Assembly: GCF_004124315.2 (NCBI RefSeq)
Contig: NZ_CP096889.1
Span: 804,001 to 868,000 of the forward strand
DNA: 64,000 nt
Direction of reading: 5' to 3'
From: Bacillus cabrialesii
GTDB lineage: Bacteria; Bacillota; Bacilli; Bacillales; Bacillaceae
The notes below the pieces were generated by a model. The model saw nothing but the letters and a program-made list of their open reading frames with translations. It did no database searches and had not been told where the DNA came from. Shown here piece by piece: positions 16,880-26,022 of this stretch; within the stretch, counting starts at the first letter, position 1; every line of letters starts with the position of its first letter. Position numbers and translations under genes: made by a program.

Positions 16880-18799
16880 ATGAAGAAACTTTTTTCTTAC
16901 AAACTTAGCTTTTTTGTGCTGGCTGTTATACTGTTTTGGGCAAAAACGTATTTATCCTACAAGACAGAGTTTAGCTTAGGGGTAAAAGGCACAACCCAGG
17001 AGATCCTCCTGATATTTAACCCGTTCTCAAGCGCCGTCTTCTTTTTAGGACTGGCTTTGCTTGCGAAAGGGCGTAAATCAGCCATTATTATGCTGATTAT
17101 CGACTTTTTAATGACATTTGTGTTATATGCAAATATTTTATTCTATCGTTTCTTTGACGATTTCTTGACGTTCCCGAATATTAAACAGTCCGGAAACGTT
17201 GGAAACATGGGAGACGGGATTTTCAGCATCATGGCCGCTCATGATATTTTTTATTTCTTGGATATTATTATTTTGATTGCGGTATTGATCTGGAGACCTG
17301 AAATAAAAGAATACAAAATGAAAAAACGCTTTGCATCTTTAGTGATTCTTTCTGGGATCGCATTGTTTTTCATCAATCTGCACTATGCGGAAAAAGACCG
17401 TTCGGAGCTGTTGACAAGAACGTTTGACCGCAAATATATCGTGAAATACTTAGGGCTTTACAATTACACCATTTATGACGGTGTGCAGACGGCTCAAACG
17501 GAAACGCAAAGAGCTTATGCAAGCAGCGATGATTTAACAAGTGTCGAGAATTACACGACGTCTCATTATGCGAAACCGAATGCCGAGTACTTCGGCTCTG
17601 CCAAAGGCAAAAACATCATTAAGATTCACCTGGAAAGCTTCCAGTCATTCCTGATTGATTACAAGCTCAACGGAGAAGAGGTTACACCTTTCTTAAATAA
17701 ACTCGCGCACGGCGGGGAAGATGTGACGTATTTTGATAACTTCTTCCACCAGACAGGCCAGGGAAAAACATCTGATGCCGAGCTGACAATGGATAATTCC
17801 ATCTTCGGGCTTCCTGAAGGCTCCGCGTTTGTGACGAAAGGCGAAAACACATATCAGTCGCTTCCTGCGATTTTAGACCAGAAGGAAGGCTACACAAGCG
17901 CCGTCCTGCATGGTGACTACAAATCGTTCTGGAACCGTGACCAGATTTACAAACATATCGGTTATGATAAGTTTTTCGACGCGAGCAGTTATGATATGTC
18001 GGATGAAAATGTCATTAATATGGGACTCAAGGATAAGCCATTCTTTACAGAATCGATTCCAAAACTTGAATCTCTTAAACAGCCGTTTTACGCGCATTTG
18101 ATTACATTAACAAATCATTATCCGTTTAATCTGGATGAAAAAGACGCGTCCATTAAGAAAGCGACAACCGGCGATAGCACAGTTGACAGCTACTTCCAGA
18201 CAGCCCGTTATCTTGATGAGGCGCTTGAGCAATTCTTCAAGGAGCTGAAGGAAGCCGGCTTGTATGACAACTCGGTTATCATGATTTACGGTGACCATAA
18301 CGGTATCTCTGAAAACCATAACCGTGCGATGAAAGAAATTCTTGGAAAAGAAATCACAAGTTATCAAAACGCGCAGAATCAGCGCGTGCCGCTGATGATC
18401 CGTGTTCCTGGCAAAAAAGGCGGAGTGAACCATACGTATGGCGGCGAAATTGACGTCATGCCGACACTTCTGCACTTACAGGGGATTGATTCTCAGAAAT
18501 ATATCAACTTCGGTACCGATTTATTCTCTAAAGACCACGATGATACAGTGGCATTCAGAAACGGCGACTTCGTGACGCCGAAGTACACATCGGTCGATAA
18601 TATCATTTACGATACGAAGACTGGTGAAAAACTGAAAGCGAATGAAGAAACGAAGAATCTGAAAACAAGAGTGGGCCAGCAGCTGAGTTTTTCAGACAGC
18701 GTCCTGTACAAAGACTTGCTGAGGTTCCATAAACTCAGTGATTTCAAAGCCGTTGATCCGTCTGACTATCATTACGGCAAGGAAAAAGAAATCAAATAA
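16880..18799 (+). CDS. yfnI: Lipoteichoic acid synthase paralogue YfnI
   Basis: A 639-residue LtaS-family phosphoglycerol transferase. Five N-terminal membrane helices (about 1-190) are followed by an extracellular sulfatase-fold domain. The catalytic nucleophile is T297 in GQGKTSDAE, at the same residue number as in the ltaS product encoded at 59604-61553. It polymerises glycerol phosphate from phosphatidylglycerol on the outer face of the membrane. ATG 16880 follows GTAGAGG; an in-frame GTG at 16856 would add eight residues without a better ribosome site. The likely SigM promoter fits a stress-specific form. Confidence 0.9.
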   Translation: MKKLFSYKLSFFVLAVILFWAKTYLSYKTEFSLGVKGTTQEILLIFNPFSSAVFFLGLALLAKGRKSAIIMLIIDFLMTFVLYANILFYRFFDDFLTFPNIKQSGNVGNMGDGIFSIMAAHDIFYFLDIIILIAVLIWRPEIKEYKMKKRFASLVILSGIALFFINLHYAEKDRSELLTRTFDRKYIVKYLGLYNYTIYDGVQTAQTETQRAYASSDDLTSVENYTTSHYAKPNAEYFGSAKGKNIIKIHLESFQSFLIDYKLNGEEVTPFLNKLAHGGEDVTYFDNFFHQTGQGKTSDAELTMDNSIFGLPEGSAFVTKGENTYQSLPAILDQKEGYTSAVLHGDYKSFWNRDQIYKHIGYDKFFDASSYDMSDENVINMGLKDKPFFTESIPKLESLKQPFYAHLITLTNHYPFNLDEKDASIKKATTGDSTVDSYFQTARYLDEALEQFFKELKEAGLYDNSVIMIYGDHNGISENHNRAMKEILGKEITSYQNAQNQRVPLMIRVPGKKGGVNHTYGGEIDVMPTLLHLQGIDSQKYINFGTDLFSKDHDDTVAFRNGDFVTPKYTSVDNIIYDTKTGEKLKANEETKNLKTRVGQQLSFSDSVLYKDLLRFHKLSDFKAVDPSDYHYGKEKEIK

Positions 18800-18805
18800 G
18801 ACGAT

Positions 18806-18852
18806 AAAGAGCCTTGAGCGGGCGCGTTGCCTTCGCTCAAGGCTCTTTTTTT
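18806..18852 (+). terminator. Terminator after yfnI
   Basis: AAAGAGCCTTGAGCG and CGCTCAAGGCTCTTT form a 15-bp stem followed by a T-run. Confidence 0.88.
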
Positions 18853-18891
18853 GGTTACATAACCAACTTGAAAAAATAGATTCCATTTGGT

Positions 18892-18921
18892 CACCAAGAC
18901 CGCTTTTCTCTCATATCATTA
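18892..18921 (+). promoter_or_regulatory. Candidate SigK promoter for yfnHGFED
   Basis: CACC (18892-18895), a 16-bp spacer and CATATCATTA (18912-18921) fit the SigK pattern mACm-16-CATAnnnTA with one mismatch. A late mother-cell promoter is expected for spore-surface glycan genes. Confidence 0.5.
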
Positions 18922-19035
18922 CAGTAGATTTTGAAACCGGTATTGAAGTCGGACAAATTATCGGGGAAACGCCTTGATAGATTGTAAAGATGTACCAGGT
19001 TTCGAACTCAATATTCATAGAGATGAGGGGTAGAG

Positions 19036-19800
19036 ATGAAAGCGGTCATTCTCTGCGGCGGAAAAGGAACGAGAATGAGTGAAGTCACGAATGACCTTCC
19101 TAAACCGCTCGCCATGATAGGCGGCAAACCGATTCTATGGCATATTATGAAAATCTATCAGTACTACGGAGTAAACGAATTTATTCTGCTTTTGGGCTAT
19201 AAAGGAGAAAAAATCAAAGAATACTTTCTCGACTATGAATGGAAGCACAACAGCCTGACACTAGACAGCTCTACGGGAGAGGTGCAGATGCTGGGACAGC
19301 CTGAAACGTGGAAAATTACGTTTTTGGAGACAGGGGAAGACACGCTGACAGCCGGAAGAATCTTGCAGGCAAAAGACTATATCGGCGATGAAACGTTTCT
19401 GCTCACGTATGGGGACGGGCTGGCCAATATTAATCTTTTCCATCTCATCAGCTTTCATCAGGCAAAGGGTGCTGCCGCGACGGTCACCGGCATTGACAAA
19501 GTCTCGCAGTTCGGCACCTTGACGGTTGAGGACGGCATGGCGAAAACATTTTCCGAGAAGACATCAAGTGACGGAATCATCAACGGCGGATTCTTCGTTC
19601 TCAGTCCCAAGGTTTTCGATTATTTGCCGAAGAACGGGAACGCGATGTTCGAAGATGAACCGCTGAAGAACCTTGCCAAAGACGGAGAGCTTGCCGTGTA
19701 CCGCCATTATGGATTTTGGACGGCCATTGATACGTATAAAAATCTCTTAGAAGTCAACAAGATGTGGGATCAAGGACAACAAGTATGGAAGGTATGGTGA
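19036..19800 (+). CDS. yfnH: Glucose-1-phosphate cytidylyltransferase YfnH
   Basis: A 254-residue RfbF-type nucleotidyltransferase that makes CDP-glucose from CTP and glucose-1-phosphate. The N-terminal signature AVILCGGKGTRMSE (about 3-16) and the substrate-binding LPKPLAMIGGKPILWH are clear; the active-site YGDGLANIN lies near residue 126. It is the first gene of a five-gene operon and supplies the CDP-sugar used by YfnG. The operon is associated in B. subtilis with the polysaccharide of the spore crust, made in the mother cell late in sporulation (recalled literature). Confidence 0.92.
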   Translation: MKAVILCGGKGTRMSEVTNDLPKPLAMIGGKPILWHIMKIYQYYGVNEFILLLGYKGEKIKEYFLDYEWKHNSLTLDSSTGEVQMLGQPETWKITFLETGEDTLTAGRILQAKDYIGDETFLLTYGDGLANINLFHLISFHQAKGAAATVTGIDKVSQFGTLTVEDGMAKTFSEKTSSDGIINGGFFVLSPKVFDYLPKNGNAMFEDEPLKNLAKDGELAVYRHYGFWTAIDTYKNLLEVNKMWDQGQQVWKVW

Positions 19801-19806
19801 ACTGAT

Positions 19807-20775
19807 TTGAGTTTCTGGAAAAATAAAAACGTATTTGTTACGGGGTGTACAGGTCTCTTAGGAAGCTACTTGGTGAAAGAGCTGATCGAACAAGGCGCAA
19901 ACGTGACGGGGCTTGTCAGGGACCATGTGCCTCAATCCAACCTTTATCAGGGAGAACATATCAAGAAAATGAACGTTGTGCGAGGCTCTCTTGAAGACTT
20001 GCCAGTGATTGAACGAGCGCTTGGCGAGTATGAAATTGACACCGTCTTTCACCTCGCCGCGCAAGCGATTGTCGGCGTGGCAAACCGCAACCCGATTTCT
20101 ACCTTTGAAGCGAATATCCTCGGCACATGGAATATTCTCGAAGCCTGCCGGAAGCATCCTTTAATCAAGCGGGTGATTGTCGCTTCAAGTGATAAAGCTT
20201 ACGGCGATCAAGAAAACCTTCCGTATGATGAAAATATGCCGCTGCAAGGCAAGCATCCGTACGACGTCTCAAAAAGCTGCGCAGATCTGATCAGCCACAC
20301 ATATTTTCATACGTACGGGCTTCCGGTCTGCATCACACGCTGCGGGAACCTGTATGGCGGCGGGGATTTGAATTTCAACCGCATCATTCCGCAGACGATT
20401 CAGCTTGTGCTGAACGGGGAAGCGCCTGAAATCCGCAGTGACGGAACCTTTGTCCGTGACTACTTCTATATTGAAGATGCCGTTCAGGCTTATTTGCTTC
20501 TGGCAGAAAAAATGGAAGAAAACAATCTTGCCGGAGAGGCCTTTAACTTCAGCAATGAAATCCAGCTGACCGTGCTTGAACTGGTAGAAAAAATCTTGAA
20601 GAAAATGAACAGCAGCCTGAAGCCGAAGGTGCTAAATCAGGGAAGCAATGAAATCAAACATCAATATTTATCCGCGGAAAAAGCGAGAAAGCTGCTGAAT
20701 TGGACACCTGCCTACACCATTGATGAAGGACTTGAAAAAACGATTGAGTGGTATACGGAATTCTTCAAAAAGTAA
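19807..20775 (+). CDS. yfnG: CDP-glucose 4,6-dehydratase YfnG
   Basis: A 322-residue extended short-chain dehydrogenase. The NAD-binding GCTGLLGSYL is at about residues 13-22 and the catalytic Tyr-Lys is in YDVSKSCAD near 154. It converts CDP-glucose from YfnH into CDP-4-keto-6-deoxyglucose, the precursor of CDP-linked deoxysugars. It starts with TTG only 6 bp after yfnH, so the two are translated together. No further CDP-sugar modifying enzyme is in the operon; the final sugar is unknown from this sequence. Confidence 0.92.
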   Translation: MSFWKNKNVFVTGCTGLLGSYLVKELIEQGANVTGLVRDHVPQSNLYQGEHIKKMNVVRGSLEDLPVIERALGEYEIDTVFHLAAQAIVGVANRNPISTFEANILGTWNILEACRKHPLIKRVIVASSDKAYGDQENLPYDENMPLQGKHPYDVSKSCADLISHTYFHTYGLPVCITRCGNLYGGGDLNFNRIIPQTIQLVLNGEAPEIRSDGTFVRDYFYIEDAVQAYLLLAEKMEENNLAGEAFNFSNEIQLTVLELVEKILKKMNSSLKPKVLNQGSNEIKHQYLSAEKARKLLNWTPAYTIDEGLEKTIEWYTEFFKK

Positions 20776-20792
20776 TGTGAAACGAGGTGAAC

Positions 20793-21710
20793 ATGACTGT
20801 GGCCAGCGCGTATTGCACCGTTTTATCAAAAGGGAGATTATATCAGGCAGTCGCCTTATTTAAGTCGTTAGAGCAAGTGGATCAAGACAGTCCCATTTTT
20901 ACGCTGTGCATGGATGAAGATACACACCGCGTCTTACAGAAGCTGAAGATGAAGCAGCTGAACCTTGTGCCGGTGGACGCGCTTGAAAATGAAACGCTTC
21001 TGAAGCTCAAGGAAACGAGAGATCAAAGCGAGTACTGCTGGACGATGAAGCCGATCTTTCTGCAAGCGGTGCTGAACAGCAATCCCGAGCTGGATCGTGT
21101 GACGTATATTGATGGGGATCTCTTTTTCTATGCAGATCCATCGCCGATTTTTGAAAACCAGCCGGACTGCTCGGTGCTGCTTTCACGGGGAGATATCGTC
21201 ATCCCTTCCTTTGAGAGAGAGCAGATTGACATGCTGCAGCGTCTTTTAGGCAGATATAACTCCGGCTTTATCAGCTTCAAGCATGATGATGCCGGCACGG
21301 ATTGTTTAGAGTGGTGGAAGGAACGCTGTCTTGAGGAATGCAAAAATGCCCCGGGTGAAGGGAAATTTGGTGATCAGGGCTATTTGGATTATATGTCAGA
21401 GCTGTTTCCGAATGTGTGTGACATTACGACACCCGGTGTGAACATCGGCCACTGGAACTACGGGCAGCATACGTTTTCCTGGGAGAATGGCCGGATCGTG
21501 CTGGAGGATGGCAGCCCGCTGATTTTTTACCATTTCAGCGGCTACCGAATCGTCAGCATCAATGAAATCAAACAGATTCATGAAACAACACGCACAGACC
21601 TGCCGTTTATGCATGAGCTGTACCAAGAGACACTGCCGCATATCATTCAGCACATCAAAACGTTAGACCCTGAATTTAACGGTTTTGCTTCAAAAGATGA
21701 CAACAAATAA
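20793..21710 (+). CDS. yfnF: Glycosyltransferase YfnF
   Basis: A 305-residue protein of the sugar-nucleotide transferase fold. A DxD-type metal site is visible in YIDGDLFFYADP near residue 110. It shares segments with YfnD, encoded at the end of the operon (EYCWTMKPIF here, EYCWTLKPAF there), so the two are paralogues. There is no membrane helix; it probably acts at the cytoplasmic face on a spore-surface glycan. GAGGTGA precedes ATG 20793; a GTG two codons later is also possible. Confidence 0.85.
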   Translation: MTVASAYCTVLSKGRLYQAVALFKSLEQVDQDSPIFTLCMDEDTHRVLQKLKMKQLNLVPVDALENETLLKLKETRDQSEYCWTMKPIFLQAVLNSNPELDRVTYIDGDLFFYADPSPIFENQPDCSVLLSRGDIVIPSFEREQIDMLQRLLGRYNSGFISFKHDDAGTDCLEWWKERCLEECKNAPGEGKFGDQGYLDYMSELFPNVCDITTPGVNIGHWNYGQHTFSWENGRIVLEDGSPLIFYHFSGYRIVSINEIKQIHETTRTDLPFMHELYQETLPHIIQHIKTLDPEFNGFASKDDNK

Positions 21711-21737
21711 ATGATTAAATACAGGAAGTGAAATGAA

Positions 21738-22901
21738 GTGAAAGCAAGCGTTATTATTCCTGCATATAATTCAAAAGAGCGCCTCTATAACAGCCTTCTG
21801 TCATTAAACCAGCAGGAGTGCGATGAAGAATTTGAAGTCATTGTAGCGGACAATGGCTCTAGTGACGGGACGCTCTCGATGCTTGAGTCGTTTCAAGCGG
21901 ATTTTCCGCTGATCTTTACACGGATTAAAGAAAACAGGGGCATTGCCTACGGACGAAATCAGGCGCTGCGCAATGCCAGAGGAGATATCTTGATTTTCCA
22001 TGACAGCGATATGCTTGCGGCGAAGGACCTTGTGGCAAAGCATATCAAAGCGCATGAGAACGAAGAGAATTTGGTCGTGTGCGGTTTGTTTTGGAAACGG
22101 ATCTACAGTTTTTATTATGAACGGTTTGAGGATGAACATAAGGAACAGCTCGCTAAGCTCGTAGACGAAATGCCGAAAAAAGATAAACAAAAGCTGCTGA
22201 AGGAAGCGGATATCAAGAACGGAAGCTTCCTGGACAAAAGCTTTGACCTTGATACCGACTTTATCGACGTGCTCAAACGGATTTTAGATGAGTACGGCGA
22301 TGATTTGAAAGGCTATCATATGCCATGGCGCTTTTTTATCACGAATAATTCCTCTGTTAAACGCAAGCATGTGGTTGACCTCGGTTTATTTGATGAAGGC
22401 ATTGTGCGGTACGGATTTGAGGATTATGACCTCGGAATCAGGCTTCATCAGGCCGGACTGACGTTCAGGCTGCACCGCGACATTGTCAGTGTTCATCAAG
22501 AGCACCCCAGCAATTGTAAGTCTGTAGACGATATTCGGGCAAACATTGCCTATATGTGCGATAAATACAACAACATCCGCTCCTTAGACGTTCATCTCGC
22601 TTTTAACGGGCCGTTCCCGCCTGACATGACAAACGGCATCATGACTGATATTCATAAGCTTTTGGAATCTCAGAAATACGACATGCTGCTGAATCTTTTT
22701 CTTGAGCTGCTCCATGTTGTCAAAGAGCGAAACATTGATCCGGATTGGCAAAAGAAAGCCCCAAGGGTGACGGCGAAAAACTTTGATTTGCAATCTGTCC
22801 GCAAGCTTCTGCCAAAAGCGAAGAAGAAGCTTGGCGTGAACGATTTTGCCAACGCGCTGTATGCGCTTGTCAACGATTTGCTGCACGTGGATCTTAGATA
22901 A
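21738..22901 (+). CDS. yfnE: Family 2 glycosyltransferase YfnE
   Basis: A 387-residue GT2 (GT-A fold) enzyme. It begins ASVIIPAYNSKERL, has the nucleotide-binding VADNGSSDGT near residue 36 and a DxD-like FHDSDML near 91. The C-terminal part (about 250-387) is helical and of unclear role. Start is GTG 21738. It probably adds a sugar in the same glycan as YfnF and YfnD, with 27 bp upstream and 11 bp downstream spacing showing one operon. Confidence 0.85.
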   Translation: MKASVIIPAYNSKERLYNSLLSLNQQECDEEFEVIVADNGSSDGTLSMLESFQADFPLIFTRIKENRGIAYGRNQALRNARGDILIFHDSDMLAAKDLVAKHIKAHENEENLVVCGLFWKRIYSFYYERFEDEHKEQLAKLVDEMPKKDKQKLLKEADIKNGSFLDKSFDLDTDFIDVLKRILDEYGDDLKGYHMPWRFFITNNSSVKRKHVVDLGLFDEGIVRYGFEDYDLGIRLHQAGLTFRLHRDIVSVHQEHPSNCKSVDDIRANIAYMCDKYNNIRSLDVHLAFNGPFPPDMTNGIMTDIHKLLESQKYDMLLNLFLELLHVVKERNIDPDWQKKAPRVTAKNFDLQSVRKLLPKAKKKLGVNDFANALYALVNDLLHVDLR

Positions 22902-22912
22902 TTGGATGTGGT

Positions 22913-23851
22913 ATGGTGAGTACATTTCATTTTTCAACGATAGTGTCAAGGACGCATATCTTTAAGCTGATGCCCATGATTCATTCTCTCCATGAGCATT
23001 GCGATGATTTTCATTTGTATGTGCTGTGTGTCGATCAGAAAGCGTATGAACTGCTTCAGCACGTGCCATGGGAGCATGTGACCTTTGTGCAGCTGCATGA
23101 AATGGAAGACCCGGAGCTGCTGCAAGCGAAAAGCAATCGAACGTTTCATGAATATTGCTGGACATTGAAGCCGGCCTTTTTGTTCCACGTCATGAGCAAG
23201 TGGGATGACGCTGAATATTTTGCCCATATGGATACCGATCTGTTTTTCTTTTCTGATCCGGCGCGTATTTTTGCGGAAAACCCAACGGCTTCTCTGTATT
23301 TGACCGATCACCGCAACTCGCCGCGGTTCATGTCCTACTATGAACGGACCGGCCGCTATAACACAGGTTTTGTCGGTGCCGGGAATACGAAGGAAGCATA
23401 TGAAGCGGTGTGGCAGTGGAGACAGGACTGTATTGCATTTTGTACAGTAGAAATGGATACGGAACGAAAGACGTACGGCGATCAACGATATGTGGAAAAA
23501 TGGCCGGATCAGTACAAGGGTGTGCATGTTGTCAAATCGATCGGGGCCAATACAGCGCTTTGGAATATCGAAAACTATAAGGTCGGGCAAAAGGACGGCC
23601 GCGTGTATATAGATGAAACGCCGCTGATTTTCTATCATTTCTCCGGGTTTACACTGGTGACAGAAAATGAGTTCAATCTTTGCTGGTACTACCGGATTGA
23701 AGACGAGGCGACAATTGAGATGATTTATATGCCGTATATATTAAATCTGAAAAGATGGATTGATGAAATACAGTCTGCGTTTCCGGACTTTGCGGACGGC
23801 TTTATCCCGAAGCACGCGGTGCCAGACACTCATTTTATCCAGCTGGATTAA
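22913..23851 (+). CDS. yfnD: Glycosyltransferase YfnD
   Basis: A 312-residue paralogue of YfnF with the DxD-like site HMDTDLFFFSDP near residue 105 and the conserved YNTGFVGAGN in the catalytic half. It is the last gene of yfnHGFED and is followed directly by a strong terminator. The acceptor and the sugar transferred cannot be read from sequence. ATG 22913 is used; GTG 22916 would shorten it by one residue. Confidence 0.85.
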   Translation: MVSTFHFSTIVSRTHIFKLMPMIHSLHEHCDDFHLYVLCVDQKAYELLQHVPWEHVTFVQLHEMEDPELLQAKSNRTFHEYCWTLKPAFLFHVMSKWDDAEYFAHMDTDLFFFSDPARIFAENPTASLYLTDHRNSPRFMSYYERTGRYNTGFVGAGNTKEAYEAVWQWRQDCIAFCTVEMDTERKTYGDQRYVEKWPDQYKGVHVVKSIGANTALWNIENYKVGQKDGRVYIDETPLIFYHFSGFTLVTENEFNLCWYYRIEDEATIEMIYMPYILNLKRWIDEIQSAFPDFADGFIPKHAVPDTHFIQLD

Positions 23852-23884
23852 AAAACCCCCTGCCGCTTGGCAGGGGGTTTTTTC
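23851..23884 (+). terminator. Bidirectional terminator yfnD/yfnC
   Basis: AAAAACCCCCTGCC, loop GCTT, GGCAGGGGGTTTTT: a 14-bp stem with T-runs on both strands between convergent genes. It overlaps the yfnD and yfnC stop codons. Confidence 0.9.
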
Positions 23885-25112
23885 AGCTATGCCATTCTCT
23901 CAGCTTCTGGTCACTCGGCAATAGGAAGGCAAGGATGCCGAGGACAGGGAGAAAGGCGATGGCGATCATCGTCGGGGTCAGTCCCGCAGTGTCAATCAGA
24001 GCGCCAAGCGCCACAGCACCGATCGCACCCATTCCGAAGGCGAGCCCGACGGTCAAACCGGACATCGTGCCGATTTTTCCAGGAACAAGCTCCTGTGCGT
24101 AGACGACTGTCACGGAAAAGCTGGACATCAGAACCAAGCCGATCAATGCGAGTACGCCATAGGCGAGTACGGGGCCGGCAAATGGAAGTAAAATCGCCAG
24201 CGGCGCCGAACAGAGCAGCGAACCGAGGATCACGAAGCGTTTTCCGAAACGGTCTGCGAGCGGGCCGCCGAGGAACGTGCCGACAGCGCCGAACAGCAAA
24301 AAGACAAAAATATAGCTCTGCGCCTGCTGAATGCTTACGTGGTATGTATCCATCGCGTAAAACGTGTAAAAATTGCCAATCGCACTCGTATACCAAGAAC
24401 GCGCAAAAATGAGAAATATAATAATGATAAGAGCAGATACAACAGACTTGGTAATGGCCGTGTTGTCAGCCGTTTTCTTTTGTTTGCCTGTTTTCTGGGC
24501 AAGGCTTCCGAGGCGTGCGGCGTACCATTTTGCGATATGAAGCAGAAACATAACAGCGAGCGCGGCGACGAGCGTGAACCAAACGGCGCCGAATTGTCCG
24601 AGCGGCACAAGAATCAGCGCGGTGATCAGAGGCGCCATCGCTTGGCCTGAGTTTCCGCCTACCTGATAGATCGACTGGGCGAGCCCGCGTTTTGTGCCGG
24701 CGGCCATATATGCCACACGGGAGCCTTCCGGATGGAAGATGGCCGAGCCTAATCCGATGAAAAACACACAGCATAAGATCGTTACAAATGACGGGGCAAA
24801 TGCAAGGCCCAAAATACCGAGCATGCTCGCGGTCAGGCCGATTGGCAGCGCGTACGGCCGCGGCCGTTTATCGGTATACCAGCCGACGACAGGCTGCATG
24901 ACAGATGACACCATGTTTAATGTAAAAGCGATGATGCCGAGCTGTGTAAACGACAGGCTCATGGAGCGCTCCAAAATAGGGAACATGGCCGGAATAACAG
25001 CTTGCAGCGAATCATTGAGCATGTGGCAGATTCCGATGATAATCAGAATCGGATACACTGTGGTGCCGGGTTTTTGAACTGTTTTTTCTTTTAGCGGGGC
25101 GGCGATAGCCAA
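23883..25112 (-). CDS. yfnC: MFS transporter YfnC (fosmidomycin-resistance type)
   Basis: A 409-residue major facilitator protein with twelve predicted helices, related to Fsr-type efflux proteins (family inference). The loop between helices 2 and 3 carries GWYTDKRPRPYALPIG. Start is TTG 25112, preceded by AAGGAGGAGAC; a longer ATG start at 25163 lacks a ribosome site. The substrate is unknown. It is a single gene downstream of yfnB on the same strand, separated from it by 110 bp. Confidence 0.85.
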   Translation of the reverse strand: MAIAAPLKEKTVQKPGTTVYPILIIIGICHMLNDSLQAVIPAMFPILERSMSLSFTQLGIIAFTLNMVSSVMQPVVGWYTDKRPRPYALPIGLTASMLGILGLAFAPSFVTILCCVFFIGLGSAIFHPEGSRVAYMAAGTKRGLAQSIYQVGGNSGQAMAPLITALILVPLGQFGAVWFTLVAALAVMFLLHIAKWYAARLGSLAQKTGKQKKTADNTAITKSVVSALIIIIFLIFARSWYTSAIGNFYTFYAMDTYHVSIQQAQSYIFVFLLFGAVGTFLGGPLADRFGKRFVILGSLLCSAPLAILLPFAGPVLAYGVLALIGLVLMSSFSVTVVYAQELVPGKIGTMSGLTVGLAFGMGAIGAVALGALIDTAGLTPTMIAIAFLPVLGILAFLLPSDQKLREWHS

Positions 25113-25222
25113 ATGAGTCTCCTCCTTACATATATAACCAAAGCATATCACCATATTATTCATAAGGTGAAGAATTTATCAAGAGGAAAATAGACGTTTC
25201 TAAAAGAAACGCCGTCAATTGA

Positions 25223-25930
25223 TTAGCAACTGACGGTATGTTCGATATTCAAAATGTGATACAGCTCTTCAAGCTTGCGAATCTCATAAGTTGGCATGAT
25301 GTCTAATTCATTTTGCTTCATGGCAGGGTTAACCCAGCAAGTATCAAGCCCGGCGAGCTGCCCGCCTTTCATATCAGCAGTGAGTGAATCGCCGATGATT
25401 AATGCGTGCTCTGCCGAGAATTGGGGAATCCGTTCAAACACGTAATCGAAATATTCCTTCATTGGTTTTTGGTAGCCCGTGTCTTCAGAAACGAAAATAT
25501 CTTTGAAGAACGGGAACAATCCTGAATCACGGAGACGCTTGTATTGTGTCTTAGACACGCCGTTTGTCACGATATACAAATCAAATTGAAGCTGCAGATT
25601 TGAGATGAGATCGAAGGCGCCGTCCATCAACTGATGCCCTTCTTCAAGAAAGCTGCGGTATTTTTTCTCAAGCAAGGCGCCGTCCGCCTCATAGCCGTAT
25701 TCCTTGAACAAAGCGGAAAAACGGGTGTTCACGACTTCATCCCGTGTAATCTTTCCTTCTTCAAAGGCTCTCCACAGGCCTTGATTGATTGTGTTATACT
25801 GCGTCTTCATTTCATCTGTTAAAGGAATGTTCTGATCTTCAAACAGCATACGCAGCGCTAATGCTTCTGCCGCTTTAAAATCAAGGATGGTATCATCTAC
25901 ATCAAATAATAAAGTGCGGTATTGTTTCAT
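25223..25930 (-). CDS. yfnB: HAD-superfamily phosphatase YfnB
   Basis: A 235-residue haloacid-dehalogenase hydrolase of the YjjG type (pyrimidine nucleotidase-like). Motif I is FDVDDTILDF (residues 8-17), motif II the Thr in IVTNGVSKTQ, and motif III/IV KPMKEYFDY with IIGDSLTADMKGG. It should dephosphorylate a small nucleotide or sugar phosphate using Mg2+. The start MKQYRTLLF follows AAAGGAAGAC; upstream in-frame codons overlap yfnA. Confidence 0.88.
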   Translation of the reverse strand: MKQYRTLLFDVDDTILDFKAAEALALRMLFEDQNIPLTDEMKTQYNTINQGLWRAFEEGKITRDEVVNTRFSALFKEYGYEADGALLEKKYRSFLEEGHQLMDGAFDLISNLQLQFDLYIVTNGVSKTQYKRLRDSGLFPFFKDIFVSEDTGYQKPMKEYFDYVFERIPQFSAEHALIIGDSLTADMKGGQLAGLDTCWVNPAMKQNELDIMPTYEIRKLEELYHILNIEHTVSC

Positions 25931-25977
25931 CGGTTTGTCTTCCTTTCTGCCTATGTATTCAAAGTATAGCACATAAA

Positions 25978-26018
25978 AAAAGGAAAAAGCCGGCAGGTGA
26001 GGCACCGCCGGCTGAAAA
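25978..26018 (-). terminator. Terminator after yfnA
   Basis: AGCCGGC (25988-25994) pairs with GCCGGCT (26007-26013), with inner GGTG/CACC pairing and a one-base bulge. On the minus strand it is followed by a long T-rich run toward yfnB. Confidence 0.8.
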
Positions 26019-26022
26019 GAAA

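Noticed and set aside
24339..24650. Plus-strand frames inside yfnC
   Set aside because: They overlap conserved MFS helices on the other strand and have no start context.
25193..25236. Small inverted repeats around the yfnB stop as a strong terminator
   Set aside because: Stems are short, one overlaps the coding end, and the T-run is poor; not enough to call.
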